A stretch of DNA of 64,000 nucleotides from Allomuricauda sp. F6463D (GTDB lineage: Bacteria; Bacteroidota; Bacteroidia; Flavobacteriales; Flavobacteriaceae), in assembly GCF_023015965.1 (NCBI RefSeq), contig NZ_JALKAN010000001.1, positions 1-64,000 on the forward strand, given 5' to 3'. Below are positions 8,626 to 16,416 of the stretch, one piece after another. Each line of letters begins with the position of its first letter. Positions within the stretch are counted from its first letter, which is position 1. Position numbers and translations under genes: made by a program. The notes beneath the pieces were generated by a model, which saw only the letters and a program-made list of their open reading frames with translations, was not told where the DNA came from and did not search any database.

Positions 8626-8665
8626 GTCGCTAACTTGTTTATAGAGATGTAAAATACATCTCTAT
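8626..8665 (-). other. attI-like primary insertion site of the cassette array
   Basis: GTCGCTAAC (8626-8634) marks the start of the first cassette. It is followed by a 6-nt spacer (8635-8640) and a perfect hairpin with 11-nt arms (8641-8651 and 8655-8665, loop AAA). Only one AAC core is present and no partner GTT, as expected for attI rather than attC. It lies 47 nt from the stop codon of the recombinase gene and 97 nt before the first cassette ATG. The recombinase therefore reads toward its att site, in the same direction as the cassettes. A classical intI gene points the other way. Confidence 0.7.
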
Positions 8666-8711
8666 ACACCCAAAATAGGAATAAAACCGATGATTTGAGT
8701 TGTTTTCTATA

Positions 8712-9851
8712 TTAAATCTCAAAATCATCAAAGGGGTTCTTTATTTTATCAAGGCTTGCTGTGCTTACATGTGTATAAATCATAGTTGTTTTCGGGTTGT
8801 TATGGCCAAGGAGTTCTTGGATATATCTAATATCTGTGCCATTTTCCAATAAATGTGTAGCATGGCTATGGCGCAAAGTGTGTAAAGTAATGGATTTCTC
8901 TATGCCAGATAAACGTATAGAGCGTTGCAAAATTTGGCGCGCACTAACTGCTGAATATTTACCGCCGTTCTGTCCTTCGAAAACATAGTCTTTGGGCTTA
9001 TAAGAGATAATATATTTGTTTAACAACCCAATCATTTGTCTTGAAACTGGCACATACCTGTCCTTAGAGCCTTTCGCAGACTTTACATGCATGAACTTTC
9101 TTTCACAATCAATATCTTTTGTTTTGAGTTTTAGAGCTTCACCAATCCTAAGGCCACATGAATAAAGTAGGCTCAGCAAGGTTTTGTGCTTTAGATTTGT
9201 TGTATTCTCAAGAATTGACTTTATTTCCTCAAGACTTAAAATTGCAGGTAGCTTTTTGGATTTTTTGGGGCGCTCCAAATTTTCTGGTAATAAATGCATT
9301 TTACCTTGTTGGCGGTAAAAAAGTTTTATAGCATTGATGGCTTGGTTTTGATAGGTATATGAATACCGATTTGCCAAAATATAATCTATATTGAATTTTA
9401 GGATGTCTTTTTCTGTAATTTCAGTTTCTGTTTTTGGGAAATGGAAACGAAAGAATATAAGAAGCATTCCCTCGTATGTTCTAATGGTGTTCTCACTATA
9501 CCGTTTTTGTTCCATCCATTTTTTAAGGAGGTCAATACTATGTTTGACGCTTTCGGCAATTTGATTTCCCACATGCACTTTTTTGTCCTTTCCAATATTA
9601 TGATTGGATGAGTCTTTAGCTGTTAGCGAAGAATAGTCAATGTAGTAGTTTTCTTTTCTAAGGTACTGGAACAGGGCATTTGTGGTGGGTCTGGAAAAAG
9701 GCAGGTAAAACGATTTAAGTGATTTGCTCCATTCTATACCGTCAAACTTTTTTAAATATCCATGCAGATTAGAATTGTGTGAAAAATTAACAAGTAGTAT
9801 TTCCTGGCCCTCATAGTTGGATTTTGAGAATAAAATAATAGGCTTTCCCAT
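8712..9851 (-). CDS. Tyrosine recombinase serving the cassette array (integron-integrase-like)
   Basis: The 379-aa protein has an unusual N-terminal domain of about 90 residues (WSKSLKSFYLPF), a SAM-like core-binding domain (about 100-195) and a catalytic domain (about 200-370). Catalytic residues are R235, K260 or K263, H324, R327, H350 and nucleophile Y359 (TMIYTHV). The end, KIKNPFDDF, recalls the RSPLD-type tail of IntI. Between the KGSKDR strand and HTLRHSHATHLL there is too little sequence for the extra insertion that defines IntI integrases, so it belongs to another XerC/D-related branch. Its gene is next to the att site and the array. It may alternatively serve the wider island; the complementary cassette ends argue for the array. 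Confidence 0.88.
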   Translation of the reverse strand: MGKPIILFSKSNYEGQEILLVNFSHNSNLHGYLKKFDGIEWSKSLKSFYLPFSRPTTNALFQYLRKENYYIDYSSLTAKDSSNHNIGKDKKVHVGNQIAESVKHSIDLLKKWMEQKRYSENTIRTYEGMLLIFFRFHFPKTETEITEKDILKFNIDYILANRYSYTYQNQAINAIKLFYRQQGKMHLLPENLERPKKSKKLPAILSLEEIKSILENTTNLKHKTLLSLLYSCGLRIGEALKLKTKDIDCERKFMHVKSAKGSKDRYVPVSRQMIGLLNKYIISYKPKDYVFEGQNGGKYSAVSARQILQRSIRLSGIEKSITLHTLRHSHATHLLENGTDIRYIQELLGHNNPKTTMIYTHVSTASLDKIKNPFDDFEI

Positions 9852-10296
9852 GAAAAGTTAATTTAAAATATGATTAAAAGAAATCAATATCGAGAAGAGG
9901 TTGGGAATAAATCCAAGGTTAAGATAAAGAAAATGAAGTGTTTTTTGGAGAAATAGTATAAACTTTTCAATTTCATACAGTTTATTCAAGGAATCATAAA
10001 GGATTGAGTTCTGTCACCTAGATTGTCGACCAAAATACAAAAGCCACCAAAACAGGGACTTTTCACTTTATTAAGCGGAGGAATAGGTTATGGAACGCCT
10101 TTCTTGCGTTTGTAATTATCAAGCCATGCTTTTGCACATGATTATTACTTTGGCGTCACGTATTCCATGAAATTGAATCCCTGTTCTCGACCTGATTGAT
10201 GGTCCAATGGTTTAAACCTGCCGATTCGGACCATTTACGGTTTGCTATTCGATTTCCAATTCTAAAGAAATGATATAATAGTCTTTGATAAAAAAA
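9852..10296. other. Intergenic region between recombinase and hipBA
   Basis: No gene is visible in these 445 bp. The AT-rich part next to the recombinase start should contain its promoter. The remainder is mixed sequence with no repeat I could confirm. It marks a composition change between the AT-rich cassette array and the following island genes. Confidence 0.4.
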
Positions 10297-10344
10297 TGTC
10301 GCTTATTTGCAACAAAAAAAGGATATTTGTCGTTAATAAGCAAC
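10297..10344 (+). promoter_or_regulatory. Putative HipB operators (two 17-bp repeats)
   Basis: TGTCGCTTATTTGCAAC (10297-10313) and TGTCGTTAATAAGCAAC (10328-10344) match at 13 of 17 positions. They are spaced 31 bp start to start, about three helix turns. Each has imperfect two-fold symmetry (GTCGC/T with GCAAC). They lie immediately before the chosen hipB ATG (10348), the position where HipB autorepressors bind. The operator role is inferred. Confidence 0.5.
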
Positions 10345-10347
10345 ATT

Positions 10348-10635
10348 ATGAATTCTAAGAAAGCAATACTTCTTCCCAAATATCAAAAGATATTTGATGG
10401 AATAGGTCAAAATATCAAGCTTGCGCGAAAACGTAGAAAATTGACTGCCGAACAGGTTGCGGAACGTGCCGGTATTCACCGTGCTACTTTGCATCGTGTT
10501 GAGAAAGGCGACCCAACTGTCGCAATGGGCATCTATTTCAACGTGCTAAAGGTATTAAGTCTTGAAAGTGATTTTTCAAAATTAGCGTTGGATGATGAAT
10601 TCGGTCGTAAACTACAAGATTTGGATTTACTATAG
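10348..10635 (+). CDS. hipB: HipB-type antitoxin, XRE-family repressor
   Basis: The 95-aa protein starts MNSKKAILLPKYQK. A Cro/C1 helix-turn-helix is at about 20-75 (LARKRRKLTAEQVAERAGIHRATLHRVEKGDPTVAMGIYFNVLKVL). It ends with a short acidic tail ending in DLDLL. In HipBA systems the antitoxin represses the operon and binds the HipA kinase. I placed the start at 10348 because a longer frame from 10285 would run through the two putative operators. The stop is 2 nt from the hipA ATG, giving a tight operon. Confidence 0.88.
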   Translation: MNSKKAILLPKYQKIFDGIGQNIKLARKRRKLTAEQVAERAGIHRATLHRVEKGDPTVAMGIYFNVLKVLSLESDFSKLALDDEFGRKLQDLDLL

Positions 10636-10637
10636 TT

Positions 10638-11894
10638 ATGTCACAAGGAAAATTTGATATTTATGTTTATGCCGATTGGATAGGATTGGATGCTCCTATC
10701 GAAATAGGTGTCCTATCGGCCCATTTTGTGAAAGCCAAAAAAGCGTTCAGTTTTGAGTATAATAAAGCATGGTTGGGAAAAGGTTTGTACCAATTACTCG
10801 ACCCGGATATTGCATTTTATTCAGGGCCTCAATTTCCAGCAGACAAAGAAAACTTTGGGATATTTTTGGACAGTATGCCCGATACTTGGGGAAAGACCTT
10901 GATGAAACGTCGTGAGGCACAGGATGCCAGAGCTCGCAAGGAGAAGGCAAAAACGCTATATGAAATAGATTATCTTCTTGGTGTATATGACGAGAGCCGA
11001 ATGGGTGCGCTGCGCTTTAAGACAGACCCCCAAGGCCCTTTTTTGGACAATGATGGACAAATCCCAACACCACCTTGGTCATCTCTCGGGGATTTACAGG
11101 AAGCTGTGGACCAATTGGAAAGTGATACGCAGAACGACGCCATACGCCAATGCATAGCAGTACTTATAGCACCAGGTTCTTCTTTAGGGGGCGAACGCCC
11201 AAAAGCGAATATATTGGATAATGATAAAAACCTATGGATTGCAAAATTCCCTTTAAAAACAGATACAGTGGATAAAGCTGCTTGGGAATTTCTGACCTAT
11301 AAACTTGCGGTCAGCTGCGGTATCGAAATGGCGGAATCCAAAATTGAAATGATAGCTGGCCAATATCACACCTTTCTTACTAAAAGATTTGACCGTGAAA
11401 ATGGCGGTCGCATCCATTTTGCATCCGCTATGACAATGACCGGAAATACGGAAGAAACATTAAAGTCTTTCTCTCCGAGCTATTTGGATATTGTCGATGT
11501 AATCGAGAATTATGGAACTAACGTAGAAGAAAATCTGCATCAATTATGGCGGAGAATTATTTTTAATATTGCCGTATCCAATACGGACGACCATCTGCGG
11601 AACCACGGTTTTATTCTAAATGAAAAAGGTTGGAAACTTTCCCCGGCCTATGATTTAAACCCTTCAATTGAAAAAGACGGATTGGCACTCAACATAGATG
11701 CGGATGATAATGCCCTTGACTTTGAACTTGCAAAAAGTGTTGGGAAATTTTTCCGCTTAAGTGATGGTGAAATGGATGCTATTATTAGTGAAATCATAAA
11801 AGTAGTCAAGGATTGGAAATCTGTCGCCAAACAAATAGGTATTTCCAATAAGGAACAACTTTTAATGAAACCCGCTTTTACCACTGAAATTTAA
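10638..11894 (+). CDS. hipA: HipA-family serine/threonine kinase toxin
   Basis: The 418-aa protein has the HipA N-terminal subdomain (about 5-125) and the HipA_C kinase domain. The glycine-rich nucleotide/Ser loop SSLGGERPK is at 181-189, the catalytic loop NTDDHLRNHGF at 315-325, and metal-binding AYDLNPS at 337-343. HipA kinases phosphorylate targets such as glutamyl-tRNA synthetase and slow growth. The target here is unknown. All key residues look intact, and the serine in the SSLGG loop could be autophosphorylated as in the model toxin. It is coupled to hipB upstream. A complete pair next to mobile genes fits a stabilising role for the island. Confidence 0.9.
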   Translation: MSQGKFDIYVYADWIGLDAPIEIGVLSAHFVKAKKAFSFEYNKAWLGKGLYQLLDPDIAFYSGPQFPADKENFGIFLDSMPDTWGKTLMKRREAQDARARKEKAKTLYEIDYLLGVYDESRMGALRFKTDPQGPFLDNDGQIPTPPWSSLGDLQEAVDQLESDTQNDAIRQCIAVLIAPGSSLGGERPKANILDNDKNLWIAKFPLKTDTVDKAAWEFLTYKLAVSCGIEMAESKIEMIAGQYHTFLTKRFDRENGGRIHFASAMTMTGNTEETLKSFSPSYLDIVDVIENYGTNVEENLHQLWRRIIFNIAVSNTDDHLRNHGFILNEKGWKLSPAYDLNPSIEKDGLALNIDADDNALDFELAKSVGKFFRLSDGEMDAIISEIIKVVKDWKSVAKQIGISNKEQLLMKPAFTTEI

Positions 11895-12332
11895 AATGGA
11901 TTACCAAAAAAGCGAATGCATTAGGAATTTACATACAACTATTCATCAATGTAGCGTACCTACGCTTAAAAAACCAACGAAAGTAGGTGACCTAAACAAC
12001 TTTCCGAGTACGAGAAGGACCTTTTGAAAAGGCTAGGGCCCTGAATCTAGACAAAACAGCGGCAGGCTTTAAAAGTCAACATGAAAACTTCAAAGCTTCC
12101 AGATACCAAATCTTACCAGAACAATCAGGAAGAACGGTTATGAACAAACAAAAGTGCTTTCACTTAACTTTTATTGCAACTGGAGTATTGCTCTAATGGC
12201 TATCGTAATAGTGGAAGAATAGCAATAAATCCAATAAGGAAGTCGTCCAAACGGATTTTGATTGGCCCTTCCTTCGCAAACCCTTCTTGGGGCTTTGCCG
12301 GGAAAGGCCGCCAATCCGTTCGTCCGCCCAAC
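11895..12332. other. Intergenic region downstream of hipA
   Basis: I see no convincing gene here. Short open frames on both strands lack protein-like composition. With the next feature this makes an 870-bp gene-free stretch before ssb. It may hold the ssb promoter, an element end, or remains of inactivated genes. Confidence 0.4.
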
Positions 12333-12673
12333 AAATTTTAAGGGGTCCTTAATAAAAGAAGCCCGGGTTGTTTTTCGGTGCATCGAAAAACAGGGCAGTG
12401 CCCAAGGAATTCCTATCAGGACACCATTGCCTTCAGTCGCTTAACTTCCCGTACGCTCCCATGACAATGGGTCGGATGGAATTCCTAAGGCCCTTATCGA
12501 ACCTGTCAAGGCCATGCCCTGTTTTGTCCAGAAATAGGGTTTCCACTTCCTTGAAAACCCCAGGGTTTTTCTACGTCGTGGAGCCTCCCGATTTCCGCCC
12601 AAAAGCCTTGACAGAACCCCCTTCTTTCATTCTGCTGCGCATGTAAGAAGCAAACAAACGCCCCTTAAAATTT
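12333..12673. repeat. 341-bp segment bounded by a 13-bp perfect inverted repeat, with internal hairpin
   Basis: AAATTTTAAGGGG (12333-12345) and CCCCTTAAAATTT (12661-12673) are perfect inverted repeats. Each has a nearby CCC/GGG on its outer side. Inside is a hairpin with arms GTTTTTCG (12370-12377) and CGAAAAAC (12384-12391). No transposase frame is present. This could be a small non-autonomous mobile element or a structured control region upstream of ssb. Confidence 0.45.
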
Positions 12674-12766
12674 GGGAAACAAAAACCAAAAAAATAGGGG
12701 AAATTTTTAATCCTGTTTGCTGATCTATACATAGTGGAAGACGGCAGATCTTTAAAACTTTTTATC

Positions 12767-13114
12767 ATGAGTACATTGAGAAACAAAGTACAACTTATCG
12801 GAAACGTGGGGCAAGACCCCGTAATCACAGACCTTGAAAAAGGGAAGCGTGTGGCACGCCTGACCATGGCGACCAACGAACACTACAAAAACTCCGAAGG
12901 TGAACGTGTGACCAACACCGAATGGCACACTGTGATCGGGTGGGGGAAATTGGCCGACATCATCGAGGGATTTGTGACCAAGGGCAAGGAGATTGCCATC
13001 GAAGGGAAATTGACCTCCAGATCCTATGAGGACAAAGAGGGCAACAAACGCTACGTTACCGAAGTGGTGGCCAGTGAAATTTTATTGTTGGGAGGATCTA
13101 CCAACGAGGAATAA
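12767..13114 (+). CDS. ssb: Single-stranded DNA-binding protein
   Basis: The 115-aa protein is one OB fold: MSTLRNKVQLIGNVGQDP, then TMATNEHYKNSEGERVTNTEWHTVIGWGKLADI, then GKEIAIEGKLTSRSYEDKEG, ending in VVASEILLLG. This is the short SSB seen on Bacteroidota mobile elements. The long acidic C-terminal tail of the housekeeping protein is absent, and only GGSTNEE remains. I chose the ATG at 12767 because homology to the OB fold starts there. The gene is the first of the mobilisation-linked plus-strand cluster and is followed by radC, a frequent pairing on conjugative elements. The likely role is protecting single-stranded DNA during transfer. Confidence 0.92.
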   Translation: MSTLRNKVQLIGNVGQDPVITDLEKGKRVARLTMATNEHYKNSEGERVTNTEWHTVIGWGKLADIIEGFVTKGKEIAIEGKLTSRSYEDKEGNKRYVTEVVASEILLLGGSTNEE

Positions 13115-13181
13115 AGGCCATGGGGTGCCCGGGTATCCTGCACGGGCACTCCATTCCTTTTTTAACTTTAATCCGACCACA

Positions 13182-13631
13182 ATGGAACATAAAGTCAACG
13201 AAATACAAATCAGTTATCGGGAAAAACTCAGCACCCTGAAATCCCTTTCCATTACCAATTCCAAGGAAGTGGGGGAGTTGTTGTTCAAGAATTGGGACAT
13301 CGATACCATAGGATTGCACGAGACCTTTAAAATCGTGTTGCTCAACCAGTCCAACAAAGTGAAGGGTATTTATCCCCTTTCCCATGGCAGCATCACGGGT
13401 ACCTTGGTGGATATGCGCATCCTTTTTGCCATAATCTTAAAAACCCTTTCCGTGGGGGTCATCCTCGCCCATAACCATCCTTCTGGGCAACTCAAGGCAA
13501 GTGAACCCGATAAACAATTGACCAGAAAGATCAAAGAGGCTGCACTGCTTTTTGATGTCAAAGTCTTGGACCATATCATCCTTGCACCCGATGGACGTTA
13601 TTACAGTTTTGCAGATAACGGGATTTTATAA
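13182..13631 (+). CDS. radC: RadC-family JAB/MPN-domain protein
   Basis: The 149-aa protein has the RadC fold with the JAMM metal-binding signature HNHPSG (preceded by SVGVILAH) and a downstream Asp (LDHIILAPDGRYYSF). Position of the start: the ATG at 13182 gives MEHKVNEIQISYREK, whereas a longer frame would overlap ssb. The chromosomal RadC N-terminal helix-hairpin-helix domain is missing, so this is the short, mobile-element form. Its biochemical role is not established. It follows ssb and precedes a 34-aa ORF and a strong terminator, so these form one transcription unit. Confidence 0.88.
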   Translation: MEHKVNEIQISYREKLSTLKSLSITNSKEVGELLFKNWDIDTIGLHETFKIVLLNQSNKVKGIYPLSHGSITGTLVDMRILFAIILKTLSVGVILAHNHPSGQLKASEPDKQLTRKIKEAALLFDVKVLDHIILAPDGRYYSFADNGIL

Positions 13632-13641
13632 ACAAAGCGCT

Positions 13642-13746
13642 ATGGAACAGTCAAATAAAATGACCCATTTTGAAAGATGGTTGGAAGACCAGGGGGATTT
13701 AATGGATTACCCTTATGGGTTCGATCCAAGCCTGTATGACCTCTAA
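13642..13746 (+). CDS. Small hypothetical protein, 34 aa
   Basis: The frame begins MEQSNKMTHFERWLEDQG and ends PSLYDL. It starts 10 nt after the radC stop on the same strand, and a rho-independent terminator follows 60 nt later. The acidic, Trp/Tyr-containing sequence looks protein-like. Small ORFs in this position after radC are common on such islands. No function can be given. Confidence 0.5.
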   Translation: MEQSNKMTHFERWLEDQGDLMDYPYGFDPSLYDL

Positions 13747-13806
13747 GCCATCCGCAAGCTGTACGCCTGTGATCAGGTGTTCCCATCTGATGACCATGGA
13801 GATCCG

Positions 13807-13838
13807 AAGACCCTTGCACTTCCAAGGGTCTTTTTTTT
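13807..13838 (+). terminator. Rho-independent terminator of the ssb-radC unit
   Basis: A 10-bp perfect stem (AAGACCCTTG at 13807-13816 with CAAGGGTCTT at 13823-13832) has a 6-nt loop and is followed by a run of T. It closes the ssb-radC-small ORF transcript. Confidence 0.88.
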
Positions 13839-14087
13839 CCATGTTCAATCTTTGGGGGAATCGACCCCCCAAAGATCACTAGGGGATACGCCCATATACC
13901 GACCGTTTCCATGCCCAATGGAAACCTATCCCTTATTTGACCGCAAGTTCGTCCTTTATAAATATTCCCATCAAAAGACTACGGCATAAACCGTTTGTGC
14001 CTCACTTTTTATTCCGTTTCCTTTTGAGCTGAAATTTATGAAGAACGGGTTCGCCATCAAATAATGTATAATTTAAAATCATGTACT

Positions 14088-14267
14088 ATGAAAGCAATCG
14101 TAAAAAAGTCGCTGGAAATCCCAGCGAAGAAACATCCAAAGCAAAATACTGTCAAAAAGACAACGGATACCACGGTGGACAAAACCTTCTCCCTAGTGGT
14201 GAATCTCTGGATATTCCGGTATGAGTATTATAGGGAACAGACCGTTAACGCCCCATCGGAAAAATGA
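14088..14267 (+). CDS. Small basic hypothetical protein, 59 aa
   Basis: It begins MKAIVKKSLEIPAKKHPKQ and is strongly basic in the first half, with an aromatic-rich second half (LWIFRYEYYREQ). An alternative ATG at 14064 would add 8 residues. It has its own leader (13980-14087), resembling the region near 20590, and its own terminator right after the stop. Its place just before the probable oriT region suggests a DNA-binding accessory of mobilisation, but this is inference. Confidence 0.5.
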   Translation: MKAIVKKSLEIPAKKHPKQNTVKKTTDTTVDKTFSLVVNLWIFRYEYYREQTVNAPSEK

Positions 14268-14271
14268 CCGG

Positions 14272-14302
14272 AAAATGGCCCTATAAAAAGGGCCTTTTTT
14301 TT
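14272..14302 (+). terminator. Rho-independent terminator after the 59-aa ORF
   Basis: GGCCC (14277-14281) pairs with GGGCC (14290-14294), flanking A and T runs extend the stem, and eight T follow (14295-14302). Confidence 0.8.
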
Positions 14303-14739
14303 GTCGTTTCGCGAAACACCTGACGCTTGGGAAACCAAAAAATCCCCGTCACATGTAATACGCGGGCAAATGATGTTATTTGCCGGCAGAACACATTTTA
14401 GTACCAAAGAAAACCTGGGTATATTTATACTGTTGCATGGCAACACCATTTGTACGGCATCCCATTGCTCTGCCTTGGCAGACCGATTTGACTATCCGAG
14501 GACCGTACTGTTCGATTTGACTTTTAGATAAAATACAACGGGTTCCAATATCCCCGTCCCGATTCCTATCGGAAGTTTCAGGACAGGATTGAACCATGTT
14601 GTGCGAATCATTTTTGTCCCTGCGGGACAAAAAGGTGCAGCAAGAGGATAGCGTGCTCGCGCAGCGCTACCGATCATATGTGCTTCGCAGGTCCCTGTTT
14701 ATGGGGATTTGAGGTCTTATTGAAATATAGGGCAGTTCG
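14303..14739. other. Probable oriT region upstream of the mobilisation genes
   Basis: This gene-free stretch precedes the btgA/btgB-type genes, the usual place for a transfer origin. It contains several inverted repeats: the perfect 12-bp palindrome GTTTCGCGAAAC (14306-14317), a 10-bp-arm hairpin TTTTTGTCCC/GGGACAAAAA (14611-14633), and a hairpin with arms TAGCG/CGCTA just after 14645. I cannot name the nick site. The assignment rests on position and on repeat density. Confidence 0.45.
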
Positions 14740-14801
14740 ATTTTTGTTGAAAAAATGGACTGGGCCCAGTAAAATCAAGGAATTTTTGTTGAAAAAATGG
14801 A
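14740..14801 (+). promoter_or_regulatory. Direct repeats and palindrome at the mobilisation gene start
   Basis: ATTTTTGTTGAAAAAATGGA occurs at 14740-14759 and again at 14782-14801. The second copy overlaps the ATG at 14797. Between them is the palindrome CTGGGCCCAG (14760-14769). The repeats are spaced 42 bp, four helix turns. Binding of the mobilisation protein or a repressor here would block its own expression and could also mark oriT. Confidence 0.5.
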
Positions 14802-15384
14802 TGAAGGGTACGAAAAAGAGACGTTTGCGGGACTGAGGATAAAAATCTCTGTGGCCCTAAAATTCAGGAGTTTTTCCAAGCGGCAAGGAAAGTCACAATC
14901 CATGACACTATTGGCCATGGTGGAGTTCTTTGACCACAATGGCATCTCTCCCGATCAGCGGATGTACGAGACCATTGCCAGCCTCAAATACCTGATCAAA
15001 AGACGCTTCAATGCCATGGTGGCCATTATGCGCAGTATCGAAAAGGAACAGACCCTGCCCACGGTCAGTATGATCCAGGCCCTTTTCCAGCAGGAACTGG
15101 AGCCCGAGGAAGTGGACGAGTGGGAAGGGGATTTCGATTTTTTCGAGCAGCAGTTGACCGAAAAGAAAGCCCCCTCCAATCCCGAACTCTTGGATACCGA
15201 AGTCCATATTCCCAAGATCCTGCACGAACACTTGAAGGAGGAAATGGAAGAATTAAAAAGGGACTTTGGATATGTCCTGGATCATGTGTCCCTGGTCAAA
15301 AATCGATTGGGGAAGGATTATCTGAAGTTAGATTTGGATTATGAGGCCATTGAGCGATACCAACAAAAAATCAAAAACCTGTAA
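14797..15384 (+). CDS. BfmA/BtgA-type mobilisation protein
   Basis: The 195-aa protein starts MDEGYEKETFAGLRIKISVALKFRSFSKRQGKSQSMTLLAMVEFF. This ribbon/helix-rich DNA-binding N-terminus is seen in BtgA/BfmA accessory proteins of Bacteroides mobilisable plasmids. The second half is helical and acidic with coiled-coil character (HEHLKEEMEELKRDF). Such proteins bind oriT and help the relaxase. It is followed, 1 nt after its stop, by the relaxase-like gene, so they form one operon. The family name is from memory of the N-terminal pattern, not a search. Confidence 0.75.
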   Translation: MDEGYEKETFAGLRIKISVALKFRSFSKRQGKSQSMTLLAMVEFFDHNGISPDQRMYETIASLKYLIKRRFNAMVAIMRSIEKEQTLPTVSMIQALFQQELEPEEVDEWEGDFDFFEQQLTEKKAPSNPELLDTEVHIPKILHEHLKEEMEELKRDFGYVLDHVSLVKNRLGKDYLKLDLDYEAIERYQQKIKNL

Positions 15385-15385
15385 C

Positions 15386-16405
15386 ATGTATATCGCCATC
15401 ACACGTCAACACTTGGGGAACAACTATCGGGGCAGTGCCGGGGATTTTGTCAAGTATCTGGAAAAGGAGAACGAGGGGAAATCCCCGGAAGACCGGGAAC
15501 TGTTCTTTAACCAGACGGAAAACAATATTGAGGCCGACAGGGTCATCGCAGAGATTGATGCCAATACCGGTAAGCTTTCCAAACGGGACCCCAAGTTCTA
15601 TTCTATAATGGTCAGCCCTTCACAAGCGGAGCTCAAACATATCGGGGACAATCCCGAAAAACTGAAACACTACACCCGGGAACTCATGAAGTCCTATGCG
15701 GCCTCTTTTTATCGGGACAAGGAGGTAACCGTCAGGGAGGTGCTGTATTTCGCGAAACTGGAACGGGAACGGACCTATTCCGAAAAGGATAAAGCGGTCA
15801 AGGAAAACCAGCCTTATGCCACAATGATATTGGAACTCCAGCACCAGGTCAGGGCCATCAAGGAAGGTAGGGAGGAAGGGGATATGGGCATACTCCATGA
15901 AAAAATCCAGACCTTGGAAAGGGAAGCGCCGCATCGGCAGAATGGGAAACGCATCGTTCCCGGGATGGGTAAGGAAGGACATCAGAGTCATATCCATATC
16001 ATCGTCAGCCGCAAGGATGTGACCAACGGCCATAGCCTATCCCCAGGTTCCAAGTTTCGGACTTCCGAGACCATCCTCAATGGGGAGAAGGTAAAACAGG
16101 GCTTTGATCGGGACAAGTTCTACCGGGCCGGGGAAAAGACCTTTGACAAACAGTTTGGCTATCGCAGGAATTTTGTGGAGACCTACCATGCCCGGAACCT
16201 TTTGGACAAAGACCCTAAAAGCTTCTTTGTGGCGCTCTTGGGACTTCCCGCCAATGAAAAACAGGCCGCCAAACAGTTGTTGTTCAAGGCGGGGGTCAAA
16301 GTGCCTACCATTCCCACCAATAAAGCACAGTTGGCCTATAAGGCGCTCATGAAATTGAAAAAGGGTATCGGCAAGGCCATGGAATCAGGGTCGATAGGAA
16401 TTTAA
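15386..16405 (+). CDS. BtgB-type mobilisation protein / putative relaxase (DUF5712)
   Basis: The 339-aa protein begins MYIAITRQHLGNNYRGSAGD. It contains a histidine cluster HQSHIHIIVSRKD (H199, H202, H204), which resembles the metal-binding motif III of HUH relaxases. Tyrosines near the N-terminus (Y14, Y24) are candidates for the nicking residue. The BtgB/DUF5712 group is encoded with BtgA and needed for mobilisation of Bacteroides plasmids. I set the start at 15386 because the longer frame from 15341 would overlap the upstream gene by 44 nt. Together with the coupling-type ATPase that follows, it provides DNA processing for transfer by a helper conjugation system. Confidence 0.75.
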   Translation: MYIAITRQHLGNNYRGSAGDFVKYLEKENEGKSPEDRELFFNQTENNIEADRVIAEIDANTGKLSKRDPKFYSIMVSPSQAELKHIGDNPEKLKHYTRELMKSYAASFYRDKEVTVREVLYFAKLERERTYSEKDKAVKENQPYATMILELQHQVRAIKEGREEGDMGILHEKIQTLEREAPHRQNGKRIVPGMGKEGHQSHIHIIVSRKDVTNGHSLSPGSKFRTSETILNGEKVKQGFDRDKFYRAGEKTFDKQFGYRRNFVETYHARNLLDKDPKSFFVALLGLPANEKQAAKQLLFKAGVKVPTIPTNKAQLAYKALMKLKKGIGKAMESGSIGI

Positions 16406-16416
16406 ACTTTTCAATT

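Noticed and set aside
8626..8665. Site as attL of a large genomic island rather than attI of an array
   Set aside because: I found no good copy near 46.6-47.3 kb, whereas the cassette ends to the left match its core exactly. The alternative is not excluded.
12171..12646. Short open frames on both strands between hipA and ssb
   Set aside because: They overlap each other, span the inverted-repeat segment and lack protein-like composition.
14228..14677. Several overlapping short frames in the mobilisation leader
   Set aside because: They cross palindromes and a terminator; better explained by a non-coding oriT region.
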